Positions 1 to 9,699 of a stretch of DNA of 64,000 nucleotides are shown one piece after another. Position 1 is the first letter of the stretch. The number at the start of each line of letters is the position of its first letter. The stretch covers positions 1-64,000 of the forward strand of contig CAUYUJ010000725.1 of NCBI GenBank assembly GCA_963575745.1, read 5' to 3'. This stretch comes from Prorocentrum cordatum. Lineage: Eukaryota > Sar > Dinophyceae > Prorocentrales > Prorocentraceae. The notes beneath the pieces were generated by a model, which saw only the letters and a list, made by a program, of their open reading frames with translations, did no database searches and was not told the DNA's origin. Both the position numbers and the translations under genes were made by a program.

Positions 1-790
1 TGTTGTTGTGTGTTGTTGTGTGTTGTTGTGTGTTGGTGTGTGTTGTTGTGTGTTGTTGTGTGTGTTGTTGTGTGTGTTGTTGTGTGTGTTGTTGTGTGTG
101 TTGTTGTGTGTGTTGTTGTGTGTGTGTGTTGTTGTGTGTGTTGTTGTGTGTTGTTGTTGTGTGTTGTTGTTGTGTGTTGTTGTTGTGTGTTGCTGTTGTG
201 TGTTGTTGTTGTGTGTTGTTGTTGTGTGTTGTTGTTGTGTGTTGTTGTTGTGTGTTGTTGTTGTGTGTTGTTGTGTGTGTTGTTGTGTGTGTTGTTGTGT
301 GTGTGTTGTTGTGTGTGTTGTTGTGTGTGTGTTGTTGTGGTGTGTTGTGGTGTGTTGTGGTGTGTTGTTGTGTGTTGTTGTGTGTTGTTGTGTGTTGTTG
401 TGTGTTGGTGTGTGTTGTTGTGTGTTGTTGTGTGGTGTTGTGTTGTTGTGTGTTGTTGTGTGTTGTTGTGTGTTGTTGTGTGTTGTTGTGTGTTGTTGTG
501 TGTTGTTGTGTGTTGTTGTGTGTTGTTGTGTGTTGTTGTGTGCTGTTGTGTGTTGTTGTGTGTTGTTGTGTGTTGTTGTGTGTTGTTGTGTGTTGTTGTG
601 TGTTGCTGTGTGTTGCTGTATGTTGTTGTGTGTTGCTGTGTGTTGCTGTGTGTTGTTGTGTGTTGTTGTGTGTTGTTGTGTGTTGTTGTGTGTTGTTGTG
701 TGTTGTTGTGTGTTGTTGTGTGTTGTTGTGTGTTGTTGTGTGTTGTTGTGTGTTGTTGTGTGTTGTTGTGTGTGTCGTGTGTGTCGTGTG
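1..790. repeat. TGTTG-type minisatellite
   Basis: Nearly the whole stretch is a head-to-tail array of 10-bp TGTTGTTGTG units. Variants are TGTGTGTTGT and TGTTGTTGTTG in the first 340 bases and regular 10-mers from about 360 to 770, decaying into TGTCGTGTG before 800. It is cut by the left edge of the window, so its full length is unknown. Open frames across it in all three plus frames (Cys/Val/Leu runs) are by-products of the lack of stop codons and are not genes. Confidence 0.95.
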
Positions 791-799
791 TGTGTATAT

Positions 800-1187
800 G
801 TCGGTGTGGTGCGCGCGAGTGCGTTCGTGCGCCGCATTGCCCAATCTAATGCACTCGCGTGCCAGCTGGCCGAACGCCGCCCGGTCAAACAGCGGCGCGG
901 GAGGGTCGGCGTCGCGCGAGCCGCCGGCCCCCCCCCGGTGCGTCATGGCGGGGGCACTGCGCCCCATATGCCCTGTGGGGCTGCGAACCGACCGCCCCGC
1001 AGCCGCAGCCCCCCGGAGGGCCCCGCCAGCGCCCGTAGGCCTGGCGACCCGGAGGAGTCGCAGCCCCAGAGGGCCGCGGCTGCCCCCCGCACGGGGGGAA
1101 CGCGCTGCTGTCCGGCGCACGGAGGCGATTGCCGTGCCGCGCGCTGCAGGACTGCCAGTTGTTCGGCGGTCTGCCCCGGAGGGGGTC
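800..1187. other. GC-rich spacer without a recognisable gene
   Basis: This stretch lies between the minisatellite and the recombinase homology. The plus frame that later encodes the recombinase is open here but reads as Arg/Ala/Pro-rich low-complexity sequence. It could be a disordered N-terminal extension, an upstream exon or non-coding DNA. I see no start context that decides this. Confidence 0.4.
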
Positions 1188-2178
1188 GACCACGCCAACG
1201 GGCCAAAGCAAGCGGCATTAGAGTTTGCTTTGCGACCGCGGCCCGGGCTCGGGCAGACATGGCTGCAAGTTGTGTCACAGCATTCCACTGCTTACGACGT
1301 CGCGTACGCGGTCGGCGATCCGTTTGAGGAACCCACGCGGTGCGCCGCTCTCCACAGGGAAACTTTCAACGAACGTTTCCGGTCCGTGTTCCCGTTCGAA
1401 GGTACACCCCACCAGCGCCTGGCGGGTCTCAGGGCTGCCCAGCAAGGCGCGTTTGCTACTGTAGTGCAGAACGCGCTCCTCCAGGAGGGGTCCAGGCGCG
1501 CTGCGTTGGAGACCATTCGGGGGTCTTGGAGGTCGTTGCGCAGTGCGTTGTACGCCTGGGATGAATTCTGCGATTCGTTCGGCCTGCCACACTTCCCCGT
1601 TGCGACCGAAAGCGTCCGCTGGTTTGCCATGTTCGTGCCTCACGGAGCCACCTTGAGCAAATGCTTACAGCAACTGCGTTGGACGCATCGGTTTTTAGAT
1701 ATCCCCAACTCATGGAGGGAGGGAGGTGTCCAGCAGCTCACCAAAGGAGCGATCCGGGAATCCGGAGCGCAGCGGGCCGCGCCGTGGCGCGCCCCGCCTT
1801 GCCTGGTCACGTAGTGAAGCAGATGATCGTGGCAGCGGAGCGGGATGGTAAACAAGAGATTGCAGACGCTTTCGTAGTCGCGAGAGGGTTCTTGTTCCGG
1901 GCAGGAGCAGAGCTCGTCCCGCTGCTGCACGGGCGCTTCGCCGAAGGGCGCAAGTCGGGCATCGCTTTTGAAACTGCGGCTGCGGTCTTTGCTTTGGCGC
2001 AGCGGAAGAACAACACAGTGCCCGTATCGTTCCGCAGGGTGTGCCCCTGTCAAACACAAGGTCGTCGCATGTGCGCTGTCCACAGGTTGGCGGACGCAGT
2101 GCGTCGCGCCCGGCTCGCTCGCAGGAACGAGTTTTTTTTTTCCCAACCATCCTGTGGTGTTGGGTCCTCGTTTTGAAG
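1188..2178 (+). pseudogene. Tyrosine recombinase, N-terminal and first catalytic half (broken)
   Basis: The protein resembles tyrosine recombinases/integrases, which cut and rejoin DNA through a tyrosine nucleophile. The part from about 1480 to 1720 reads like the helical core-binding domain (W-x2-F, an AxSxCLQQLRWTHR-type helix). After a frame change near 1800 the sequence continues into the catalytic domain, with the first catalytic Arg in FRAGAEL (codon 1898-1900). It then shows a Cys-containing VCPC...C-AVH segment. The remaining catalytic residues lie 2.2 kb downstream (4406-4675), beyond the 77-bp array. The single frame change near 1800 is either a real mutation or a sequencing error. 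The start is not determinable: the frame is open back through the minisatellite and no ATG is convincing. The family assignment rests on visible motifs only. It could belong to a Crypton- or DIRS-like element or be a domesticated gene. Confidence 0.65.
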
Positions 2179-2252
2179 AGACGGTGCCCCGCGTTCCTTC
2201 CTCCTCCCCCTCCTCCCCCTCCTTGCCTCTGCTCTCGGCGCACCTCTCACGC

Positions 2253-4345
2253 GTTTCGTAGCCCCATAGGTAGCTCCACCGAAGGCCCCAGTGGGGGTGT
2301 TCGCATGCGGTTCCCCCACCCAGGGCAGCGTTTCGTGGCCCCATAGGGAGCTCCACCGAAGGCCCCAGTGGGGGTGTTCGCATGCGGTTCCCCCACCCAG
2401 GGCAGCGTTTCGTGGCCCCATAGGGAGCTCCACCGAAGGCCCCAGTGGGGGTGTTCGCATGCGGTTCCCCCACCCAGGGCAGCGTTTCGTAGCCCCATAG
2501 GGAGCTCCACCGAAGGCCCCAGTGGGGGTGTTCGCATGCGGTTCCCCCACCCAGGGCAGCGTTTCGTGGCCCCATAGGGAGCTCCACCGAAGGCCCCAGT
2601 GGGGGTGTTCGCATGCGGTTCCCCCACCCAGGGCAGCGTTTCGTAGCCCCATAGGGAGCTCCACCGAAGGCCCCAGTGGGGGTGTTCGCATGCGGTTCCC
2701 CCACCCAGGGCAGCGTTTCGTGGCCCCATAGGGAGCTCCACCGAAGGCCCCAGTGGGGGTGTTCGCATGCGGTTCCCCCACCCAGGGCAGCGTTTCGTAG
2801 GTCCATAGGGAGCTCCACCGAAGGCCCCAGTGGGGGTGTTCGCATGCGGTTCCCCCACCCAGGGCAGCGTTTCGTGGCCCCATAGGGAGCTCCACCGAAG
2901 GCCCCAGTGGCAGGGTTCGCATGCCGCCCCCACCGGGCAGCGTTTCGTTAGGGTCCATAGGTAGCTCCACCGAAGGCCCCAGTGGGGGTGTTACACATGC
3001 GGTTCCCCCCCCACCCAGTGGCAGCCCTTTCGTGGCCCCATAGGGAGCTCCACCGAAGGCCCCAGTGTTCGGGGTGTTGCATGCGGTTTCCCCCACCCAG
3101 GGCAGCGTTTTGTAGCCCCATAGGGACTCCACCGAAGGCCCAATGTGGGCGGTCGCACATGCGGTTCCCCACCCAGGGCAGGCGCTTCGTGGCCCCATAG
3201 GGAGCTCCACCGAAGGCCCCCAGTGGGGTTCGCATGCGTCTCCCCCACCCAGGACAGCGTTTCGTGGCCCCATAGGGAGCTCCACCGAGGGTCCCAGTGG
3301 CGCAGTTCGCATGCGTCTCCCCCACCCAGGACAGCTTTTCGTGGCCCCATAGGAAGCTCCACCGAAGTCCCAGTGGCGCAGTTCGCATGCGTCTCCCCCA
3401 CCCAGGACAGCGTTTCGTGGCCCCATAGGGAGCTCCACCGAAGGCCCCAGTGGCGCAGTTCGCATGCGGTCCCCCCACCCAGGGCAGCGTTTCGTAGCCC
3501 CATAGGGAGCTCCACCGAAGGCCCGCCCCGGTGGCGCAGTCCGCATGCGGTTCCCCCATCCAAGGCAGCGCTTCGTGGACCCATAGGGAGCTCCACCGAA
3601 GGCCCCAGTGGGGGTGTTCGCATTGCGGTCCCGGGTCCCCCACCAGGGCAGCGTTTCGTGGCACCATAGGGAGCTACACGAAGGCCCCAGTGGTTGGTGT
3701 TCGCATGCAGTTACCCACCAAGGGCAGCGTTTCGGAGCCACATAGGCCGCGCTCCAACTGAAGGCCCCAGTGGGGGTGTTCGCATGCGGTGTCACCACCC
3801 AGGGCAGGCGTTCGTATCCTTTCTTTCCCCCTTTCCTTTTTTGTCATGTGGCCCCCATAGGGAGCTCCACCGAAGGCCCCCAGTGGGGGTGTTCGCAGCG
3901 GTTCCCCCACCCACAGCACAGCGCCTTCGTGGCCCACATAGGAGTCCACCGAAGGCCCCAGGGAACACCGGCGCATCTCGCATGCGGTTCCCCCACCCAG
4001 GGCAGCGTTTCGTAGCACCATAGGGAGCTCCACCGAAGGCCCCAGTGGGGGTGTTCGCATGCGGTTCCCCCACCCAGGGCAGCGTTTCGTGGCCCCATAG
4101 GGAGCTCCACCGAAGGCCCCAGTGGGGGTGTTCGCATGCGGTTCCACCACCCAGGGCAGCGTTTCGTAGCCCCATAGGGAGCTCCACCGAAGGCCCCAGT
4201 GGGGGTGTTCGCATGCGGTTCCCCCACCCAGGGCAGCGTTTCGTAGCCCCATAGGGAGCTCCACCGAAGGCCCGCCCCGGTGGCGCAGTCCGCATGCGGT
4301 TCCCCCATCCAAGGCAGCGCTTCGTGGCTCCATATGGAGCCCCAC
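2253..4345. repeat. 77-bp tandem array, about 27 units
   Basis: The unit is 77 bp, with landmarks CCATAGGGAGCTCCACCGAA, CCCCAGTGGGGG, TTCGCATGCGG and CCCCCACCCAGGGCAGCG. Each unit contains three short palindromes: GGAGCTCC, CCCCAGTGGGG and CGCATGCG. From 2253 to 2890 units are almost identical, and many alternate CGTGGCCCC with CGTAGCCCC, giving a 154-bp dimer. From about 2890 to 4000 they are degenerate, with indels, a CGCAGTTCGCATGCGTCTCC subfamily (3200-3460) and a pyrimidine insertion at 3815-3850. From 4000 to 4265 they are homogeneous again. Because 77 is not a multiple of 3, all frames are open on both strands; these are not genes. The array sits between the two halves of the recombinase gene, probably in an intron. 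Confidence 0.97.
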
Positions 4346-4405
4346 CGAAAGCGGCACCCACAACGCGTTACCAACAATTGCTTATGGTTGGGTCTTTCGC
4401 CAGGA

Positions 4406-4675
4406 TCATTTTCGTTCGGGCATCCGAAGTTTTTGCAAGAGATTTGCGCATATGCTCTGGAGAGCGGCGTTGCCAACGCAGGGACGCATGCGTTCAGGCG
4501 GGGCATGGCCCAGGACATGGCATCCCAAGGGTGCCAGTTGTGGGAGATTTTGCGAGCGGGCGGACGGAGGTCGGCGAGCTTTTTTATGGCTTACATGAAG
4601 CCGCGCGAGCTCGAGACTGGGGCGTGCGCTCAGTATGTGGCCGACCACAGCGACAGTGAACCAGGGTGCGCGTAG
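4406..4675 (+). pseudogene. Tyrosine recombinase, C-terminal catalytic half
   Basis: This continues the recombinase of 1188-2178. It opens right after a pyrimidine-containing acceptor-like TTTCGCCAG ending near 4405. The frame encodes GTHAFRRGMAQDMASQG, containing the family's H-x-x-R box (His codon 4487-4489, Arg codon 4496-4498). It is followed by ILRAGGRRSASFFMAYM, in which the Tyr at 4592-4594 is the expected nucleophile. The frame stops at 4673-4675. Spacing from HxxR to Tyr (about 32 codons) is normal for the family. The simplest reading is a 3' exon separated from the 5' part by an intron that has filled with the 77-bp array. Insertion of the array into a formerly continuous gene is the alternative. 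Confidence 0.7.
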
Positions 4676-4726
4676 GGCGCCACAGTGGGGTCGTCGCGCC
4701 CAGCCCACACTAGGGGTGTAGGCCTT

Positions 4727-4994
<268 letters not shown>

Positions 4995-4995
<1 letters not shown>

Positions 4996-5332
4996 TTCTG
5001 CAGACGGCGATGCTGCTTCGTACGGCCCGGAAAACGTAGGGAGAGTCACGGGGGGCCTCTGCATGCTTTCTCACATTGTTGCATTGTTCTCATGTCACGT
5101 GCATGCATTCTCGTGTTGTGGCACTTGGCGCTGCTTGCATTGTTCACTCATTCGCAGGTCATTGCGTTGCTTGCCTTGTGCGTGCGTTCGCTGGTCATTG
5201 CATCGCTTGCCTTGTGCATGCATTCCTCGTCGCCGCAAGTTTTGGGTTCGAACCGCAGTCGGGAAAGCATCAGGGCCAGGGTCCCATCCCCTGGTTCTTG
5301 AACCCACCCACCCGCCCCGGGTGCATGCCCTG
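4995..5332. other. Spacer between the two (TG)n modules
   Basis: This contains degenerate direct repeats of about 50 bp (TTGCATTGTTCTCATGTC..., TCATTGCGTTGCTTGCCTTG, TCATTGCATCGCTTGCCTTG) at 5070-5225, then GGGTTCGAACCGCAGTCGGG near 5245, which looks like a Pol III B box. No gene is evident. The B box suggests that a tRNA-derived short retroposon head lies 5' of module copy 2. Confidence 0.4.
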
Positions 5333-5513
5333 GCCTGGGCTGGGGAATATGCGCCGTTAAAGCCCCTTGTTGGTGCTGGGTCGGTGTCGTTTGTGTGTGT
5401 GTGTGTGTGTGCGTGACGCGTCATTGGCACAGCTACGGAAGCCCGCGGCCGCTGCTCCCCGCGGCCGCTGCGCCCCCCGCGGCGCAGGCCCTCGGGGATT
5501 CGAGTCTCGTTTT
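5333..5513 (+). repeat. (TG)n-tailed interspersed module, copy 2
   Basis: This is a near-identical second copy of the module at 4727-4995, with a much shorter (TG)n tract (about 5392-5411). The same downstream tail follows, ending in GGGATTCGAGTCTCG. It runs directly into an inverted single 77-bp unit. Confidence 0.8.
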
Positions 5514-5575
5514 CACTGGGGCCTTCGGTGGAGCTCCCTATGGGGCCGCGAAGCGTGTGAGGGGTGCGCCGACAT
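5512..5575 (-). repeat. Single inverted 77-bp-type unit with its original flank
   Basis: CACTGGGGCCTTCGGTGGAG and CTCCCTATGGGGCC are the reverse complement of the unit in the 2253-4345 array. The following GCGTGTGAGGGGTGCGCC is the reverse complement of the array's left flank near 2240 (GCGCACCTCTCACGCG). The array edge and its flank were therefore copied here in inverted orientation. Confidence 0.85.
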
Positions 5576-6300
5576 GGGACGGCGGCGCCATGCGAACCTT
5601 CCGACAGGATCACGCGTAAGACGCGAAGGGCGCGAATCCCAGGAACGGAGCAATCAAAAGGACCAAACAATTGTTTCGCCCGAAGCATCCTCGACACAAT
5701 GTGCAAAGCAAGCGTTTCGCTAGGACATCCGCAACATATGACTTTCAATAACACGCGTTTCGCTCGAGACAAAACGACAAGCGTTTCGCTTGTGTGTCAT
5801 CGGTCATGATTTCCAAAACCAGCGTTCGTTCGTGACGTCCTCAACATTGGGTCCGCTTGTCCTCTTCGACCTTCTGATTTATCGCGAATAAATCCGCCAG
5901 CCCTCTTCGAACCCTCCTCGAACTTGGCGCCGGCGACAGGCTTACCATTCTAAAAGAGAAACCTGGGCCTACGCCTCTCCCGGGAAAAGCGCCCGTCACG
6001 GGAATTTGTCGTTTTTTGTGTTTGTTTCCACCACTCCAGGTTTTGGGGAGGAGAGCTATAGAAAATTCTCGGCGCTTCGCGTATCCCCGCCAGCCCATCC
6101 ACAGACGATCAGCAGAGGAGTTGGTGAATCAGGGGCGGCAGGACGCATGCAGTCGCGCAGCCGTTTTCGGGAAAACAAGGATCACACATAGCTTCCCGCA
6201 TTGAAGTCTAAAATGAAATCGGTGCAAGCTACGTGGTGCTTCGATGAGGGGTGATGGGTGTTTTCGATGACTCGTAATGGTTGTTGCACCGATTTGTATA
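5576..6300. other. No gene recognised; GCGTTTCGC-containing repeats
   Basis: The stretch 5600-5830 repeats the short motif CGTTTCGC(T/C) four to five times at irregular spacing. The rest is unremarkable and AT-richer than its surroundings. Short open frames here lack any motif I recognise. Confidence 0.4.
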
Positions 6301-6319
6301 TTAAACTCGCGTGCGATTC

Positions 6320-6985
6320 GAAACTTGGGGCCATATTGGGGCTCTCTTGGGTTTTTTTTGGGGCCCTCTTGGGGCCCTACTGGAGCTCTTTCTTCGGGCT
6401 CTCTTGAGAACCTCCTAGGGTTTTTTTTGAGCCCTCTTGGGGCTCTCCTGGGGTTCTCTTGGCCCGCTCTTGTGGCTCTTCTGGGGGGCCTGGGAGCCTT
6501 CTTGGGGCTCGTTTGGGATGCCTGAGGGGCCTTTGGGGGCCGTCTTGGACCCTTTCGTTCAAAAAAAAGGCGGTTCCTTAATTCGGACCCCCCCATCGGA
6601 GGCTCAAAAGTGCCGTCCTGGGGCCCTCTTGGCCCGCTGTTGGAGCGGTTTGGGGGCCGTCTTGGGGTTTTTGGGGGCCCCTCTTTGGGCTATTTTGGAC
6701 CGTTTTGGGGGCATCTTGAGGCCTCGAGAGCTCATCGGAGGCGAAAAAGCGAGAAGACAAACAACAGTGGTGTTCATTAGGTTTTGAAGGATTTTTGCTT
6801 CTTGGGGGGGTCTTCGGAGGCCCCGGACAGCACTTAAAAACGTCTTGGGGCCGTCTTGAGGCCTCTTGGACGTGTGTCGGAGGCTATCTTGACCCATCTC
6901 CCGCTATCTTGGGCCATCTTGGAGGCCACCTTGCGCTCTCTGATGTCCTCTTGGAGCCATTTTGGGCCATCTTGGACGCTGCTAT
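6320..6985. repeat. Degenerate CTTGGGG-type short tandem repeats, block 1
   Basis: A decaying array of 10-15-bp units of the form (C/G)(T/C)CTTGGGGCC: CTCTTGGGGC, GTCTTGGGGT, ATCTTGGGCC. On the other strand it reads as Pro/Arg/Lys-rich low complexity. Similar blocks lie at 10905-11160, 29210-29290 and 34635-34700, so this is a dispersed repeat type and not a gene. Confidence 0.8.
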
Positions 6986-7021
6986 GGGTCGGGCCCCCCC
7001 CCCGTCCAAACGCATGGATGG

Positions 7022-7115
7022 GGGGGGTAAACCTCCCAAGCAGGGAAAGGAAGGAGGTTGGAAAAGGAAACGCCCTAGACCACCTGCGCCCAGAGGGCTG
7101 GTGGGATTCTATGAC
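7022..7115 (+). repeat. Interspersed ~90-bp repeat, copy 1
   Basis: Shared landmarks are GGAGGTTGGAA(A/G)AGGAA, CTAGACCACCT(G/A)CGCCCA and GAGGGCTGGTGGGAT. The same order recurs at 12202-12284 on this strand and at 16233-16322 on the other strand. Confidence 0.85.
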
Positions 7116-7173
7116 TGGGAGGTTTTTCGGGGGTTCTCCTGGTCTTCCCAGGAACCCATCATCTCCCTTCCGT

Positions 7174-7194
7174 CCGCAGCCGTTGTGGCTCAAG
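7174..7194 (+). other. Relic dinoflagellate spliced leader
   Basis: The 21-bp site ends GTTGTGGCTCAAG and matches the dinoflagellate spliced leader (core GCCATTTTGGCTCAAG) at 18 of 21 positions. It carries the CCGCAG acceptor-like form at its 5' end. It is not followed by the GT donor of a spliced-leader RNA gene. It is therefore best explained as a leader carried in by a retroposed trans-spliced mRNA. The next ATG in the downstream open frame is at 7266. Confidence 0.8.
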
Positions 7195-7265
7195 AAATAT
7201 TTGGGGCAGTGGAGATCTCGACTTTAGCAGCGTGTGGTTGCCGGCCGGCCAGTATCCCACCAGCC

Positions 7266-7973
7266 ATGGTCAACCCGCGCGCGATGTTTCAAGAAGTTGA
7301 AGCAGCTCTCACCGAGCAGTGGAAGGGCAAGGTGGCGCGTCCCGAGTTGGACTGGCTGAGCTCGGCCCCCACGCGATGCCCAACGCCAGAGTTGCTCGCC
7401 TTCGGCGACGACCAGGACGCCGACGCGCACAAGGAGAGCTCTTCCGCGCTGCCGAGGGACGGCGACGAGCCAGCGCTCCTCGAGATGGCGCTGCCTGAGA
7501 AGGTCCTCCTCCTCCTCCTCCTCCTCCTCCTCCTCGTCCTCCTCGTCCTCCTCCTCCCCCAGATGAGGTCTGCGATGCCGGCGCCGAGGGTGGCCCCGCT
7601 CAGGCGGCTCCGGTCCGAGGCGTTCTGGGAGCAGAAGGTGGCTGCCGCCCGGCGACCGGCGTGCTCGCCTTGGGAGCTGGGCGTGAAGCAGCGCCGCCCG
7701 TGCCTCGACGAACGCGGCTGCCTCGGACCAGCGGCGGTCGCAGCGCTGGCCGAAGGAGGCGCCGAGGGCGAAGGCGCCGCTGGCAGCCCCAGGAGCTGGG
7801 CGGGCGCCGTCTCCAAGGAACTGCGCCGAGGGGCGCGCAGGCCCGTTGCGCCGCTTGCCCCGCCGCTTGCCCCGCCGCCAGGGTCGCCCTCAGCAGCGCT
7901 CGGGGCTGCTCTGAGGTCGCGTGGCCGGTCGTACCGCCCGGTGGGAGCCGGCGGGAGCGGCGACATGGAGTGA
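7266..7973 (+). CDS. Unknown protein preceded by a spliced-leader relic
   Basis: The frame encodes 235 residues from the first ATG after the spliced-leader relic at 7174-7194, which is why I chose this start. The first ~80 residues (MVNPRAMFQEVEAALTEQW...) have balanced composition and a short amphipathic helix. Residues ~80-98 are a poly-Leu run made by a (CTC)n microsatellite at 7503-7558, which is likely an expansion. The C-terminal half is Ala/Arg/Pro/Gly-rich. No known domain is visible. The leader relic argues that the segment derives from a processed mRNA, so an intronless retrogene is likely. Whether it is still expressed cannot be seen. Further downstream lie only repeats. Confidence 0.5.
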   Translation: MVNPRAMFQEVEAALTEQWKGKVARPELDWLSSAPTRCPTPELLAFGDDQDADAHKESSSALPRDGDEPALLEMALPEKVLLLLLLLLLLVLLVLLLPQMRSAMPAPRVAPLRRLRSEAFWEQKVAAARRPACSPWELGVKQRRPCLDERGCLGPAAVAALAEGGAEGEGAAGSPRSWAGAVSKELRRGARRPVAPLAPPLAPPPGSPSAALGAALRSRGRSYRPVGAGGSGDME

Positions 7974-9000
7974 GCTGGAGGAGAGCTGAGGTGCCCTGCC
8001 AGCGTCTGGCCGCGTCCAGGGCGAGCCATGCATCCGTCTGCCTCAGTGGCAGCCTGGGGCCTGCTGTTTCAGGGTCCAAGAATTCATTTTTTTTAATTGG
8101 CGAGCTGTCCTGCTAGCATCTGGCGTTGCACAGGCAACTACCTCCGAAATCGGGGGCGGGGAACTCACTCAATCGCTCATGCCGTATGCCAGAGCGCGTG
8201 GGCGCAAGAAGAGAGGGCCGGCCAATCTTTAAAGAGTTGTGCGCTGTATTGTTTTTGCCCATCTTTCAGGACCTAGCTATTAGGTATTATGGTGAGAAAG
8301 GCGGATGTACGTGTAGTATTCTCCCCAGGCATCTAGCTTGAAATCCATCCATCCTTCTTCTTTCTTCAGTGTGTTCCCATGCTTCGTCATATTTGGAACA
8401 TTCGGCTCAAGCTGCCGTCATCCATTTATAAACCAGCACAGCCATGTCAGGCTGGTTTTGTTGGTAATCAGTTGTCCATCCGGCGTCCTCAACTTCACGG
8501 CATTCCAACCGAGTCCTCTACGGGCGCGGAACCATGCACTCTTTTCTTTTCATTCACTTGTGCCGTCCTCCCGTTGCAGAGACAATACCTCCGAAAGCGG
8601 GGGCGGGGAAGGACAAGTCAATTCGTCATTTGCCAGTGTTTGGACAGTGACCAGGGTGTGCGATCGCAGATGCGAGTGATGACTCGTCGCGTTAGCGGTC
8701 CTGGGATGTGTCTGGCACGACGATGGGCAAGTAAGGACGCCTTCTGCATCGCGCAGTAGATGCAACGCATGGGTTGCTATACAAAATGTCTGCATCGTCT
8801 GGCATGACGAGGGGCAGACAAGGACGCCTTCTTCATCGCACCGTAGCCGCAATGCATGGGGTATAAAGGGGTTCGAGCGGCTTTACACGCCGGTCGCTGA
8901 AAGTATGTATTTTTAGATTCCCAGATCCCAATCTACTTCAAGCGCCTTCCTACTTCAATAATCGACACGCTTTCGCTGTGTTTTGTTATTCCCTGGGGGG
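7974..9000. repeat. Non-coding region with two diverged repeat pairs
   Basis: Two interspersed copies of ACCTCCGAAA-x-CGGGGGCGGGGAA occur at 8137-8165 and 8586-8612, both followed at similar distance by GCCA-ended sequence. A tandem pair of about 65-bp repeats separated by 88 bp starts at 8709 and 8797, each beginning GTCTGGCA(C/T)GACGA and containing AAGGACGCCTTCT. No convincing gene is present. Confidence 0.65.
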
Positions 9001-9440
9001 GCCTGGACCCAATCCACTATATCCGCCTTCCTACTTCATGTTTCTACCTACTTCTTCCGACCGACGTGTAAAATCCGCTGGCGTTTTCAACACCCACCTT
9101 CCCTCCGCGGGGCCAGCAAGCTGCGGAACGCCCTGGTCATGCGGCACTGTTTTGGACACCCGCCATCCTCAAGGGCTCCCTCGAGGGCGCGAAGTTATTC
9201 GCGCTTCGCGGTCCTCGTTCCTTCTCCCCCTTCTCCTCGTCCTCCTTCTCTCCCTTTGGGGGGGCGGCGCGAGAGCGCGAAATTTTTCGCGCTTCGCGGA
9301 GCGCGAAGCGCGAAGTTGGGAGCCCTGGATCCTTCCGCGGGTCCACGAAAAATGCGGAGCGCGAGCTGCGCTGAGCATCTTACTTCCGCGCCCACCCACT
9401 CGCCAACCAGCCCCCGCCCCACTCGGCGTCCGCAGTTTCG
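9001..9440. other. GC-rich non-coding region with GCGCGAA hairpins
   Basis: GCGCGAAG and its complement CTTCGCGC recur between 9185 and 9320. A perfect 8-bp stem (GCGCGAAA / TTTCGCGC, 2-nt loop) lies at 9275-9292. No gene is seen. Confidence 0.5.
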
Positions 9441-9443
9441 TCG

Positions 9444-9485
9444 GTGAATCGTCGTCGTCGTCGTCGTCGCCGCCGTCGTCATTGT

Positions 9486-9520
<35 letters not shown>

Positions 9521-9655
9521 TCGTCGTCGTCGTCGTCGTCGTCGCCAGGCCTTGCGCGCCCCCCCATTGGGATTCCGCAGGTCTTCGTCGTCGTCGTCGT
9601 CGTCGTCGTCGGTCGGCGTTCGTCGTCGGTCGTCGCTGTCTTCGACGCCGAGTCT
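9444..9655. repeat. (CGT)n / (GTC)n microsatellite blocks
   Basis: Three blocks of CGT triplets (about 9447-9480, 9488-9545, 9585-9612) are separated by unique sequence. All frames stay open through them (poly-Ser, poly-Arg, poly-Val), which does not indicate coding. Confidence 0.95.
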
Positions 9656-9699
9656 TTCGTTGCTCCCGCTCCTCCATGGGGGGGTGTAGCGACGCGGTT

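Noticed and set aside
1-849. Long Cys/Val/Leu open frames in all three plus frames
   Set aside because: They arise because TGTTG repeats contain no stops in any frame.
2247-4363. Repeat-protein frames on both strands across the 77-bp array (for example Gly/Pro/Trp-rich repeats)
   Set aside because: A unit length not divisible by 3 leaves all frames open in rotation. The recombinase halves on either side show the array is intronic or inserted.
5240-5330. Complete tRNA gene around GGGTTCGAACC
   Set aside because: Only the B-box-like stretch is present. I could not find an acceptor stem, A box or anticodon arm at proper spacing.
8390-8412. ACATTCGGCTCAAG as a fourth spliced-leader relic
   Set aside because: It needs a gap and a change in a short core and is followed by no convincing frame, so I do not list it as a feature.
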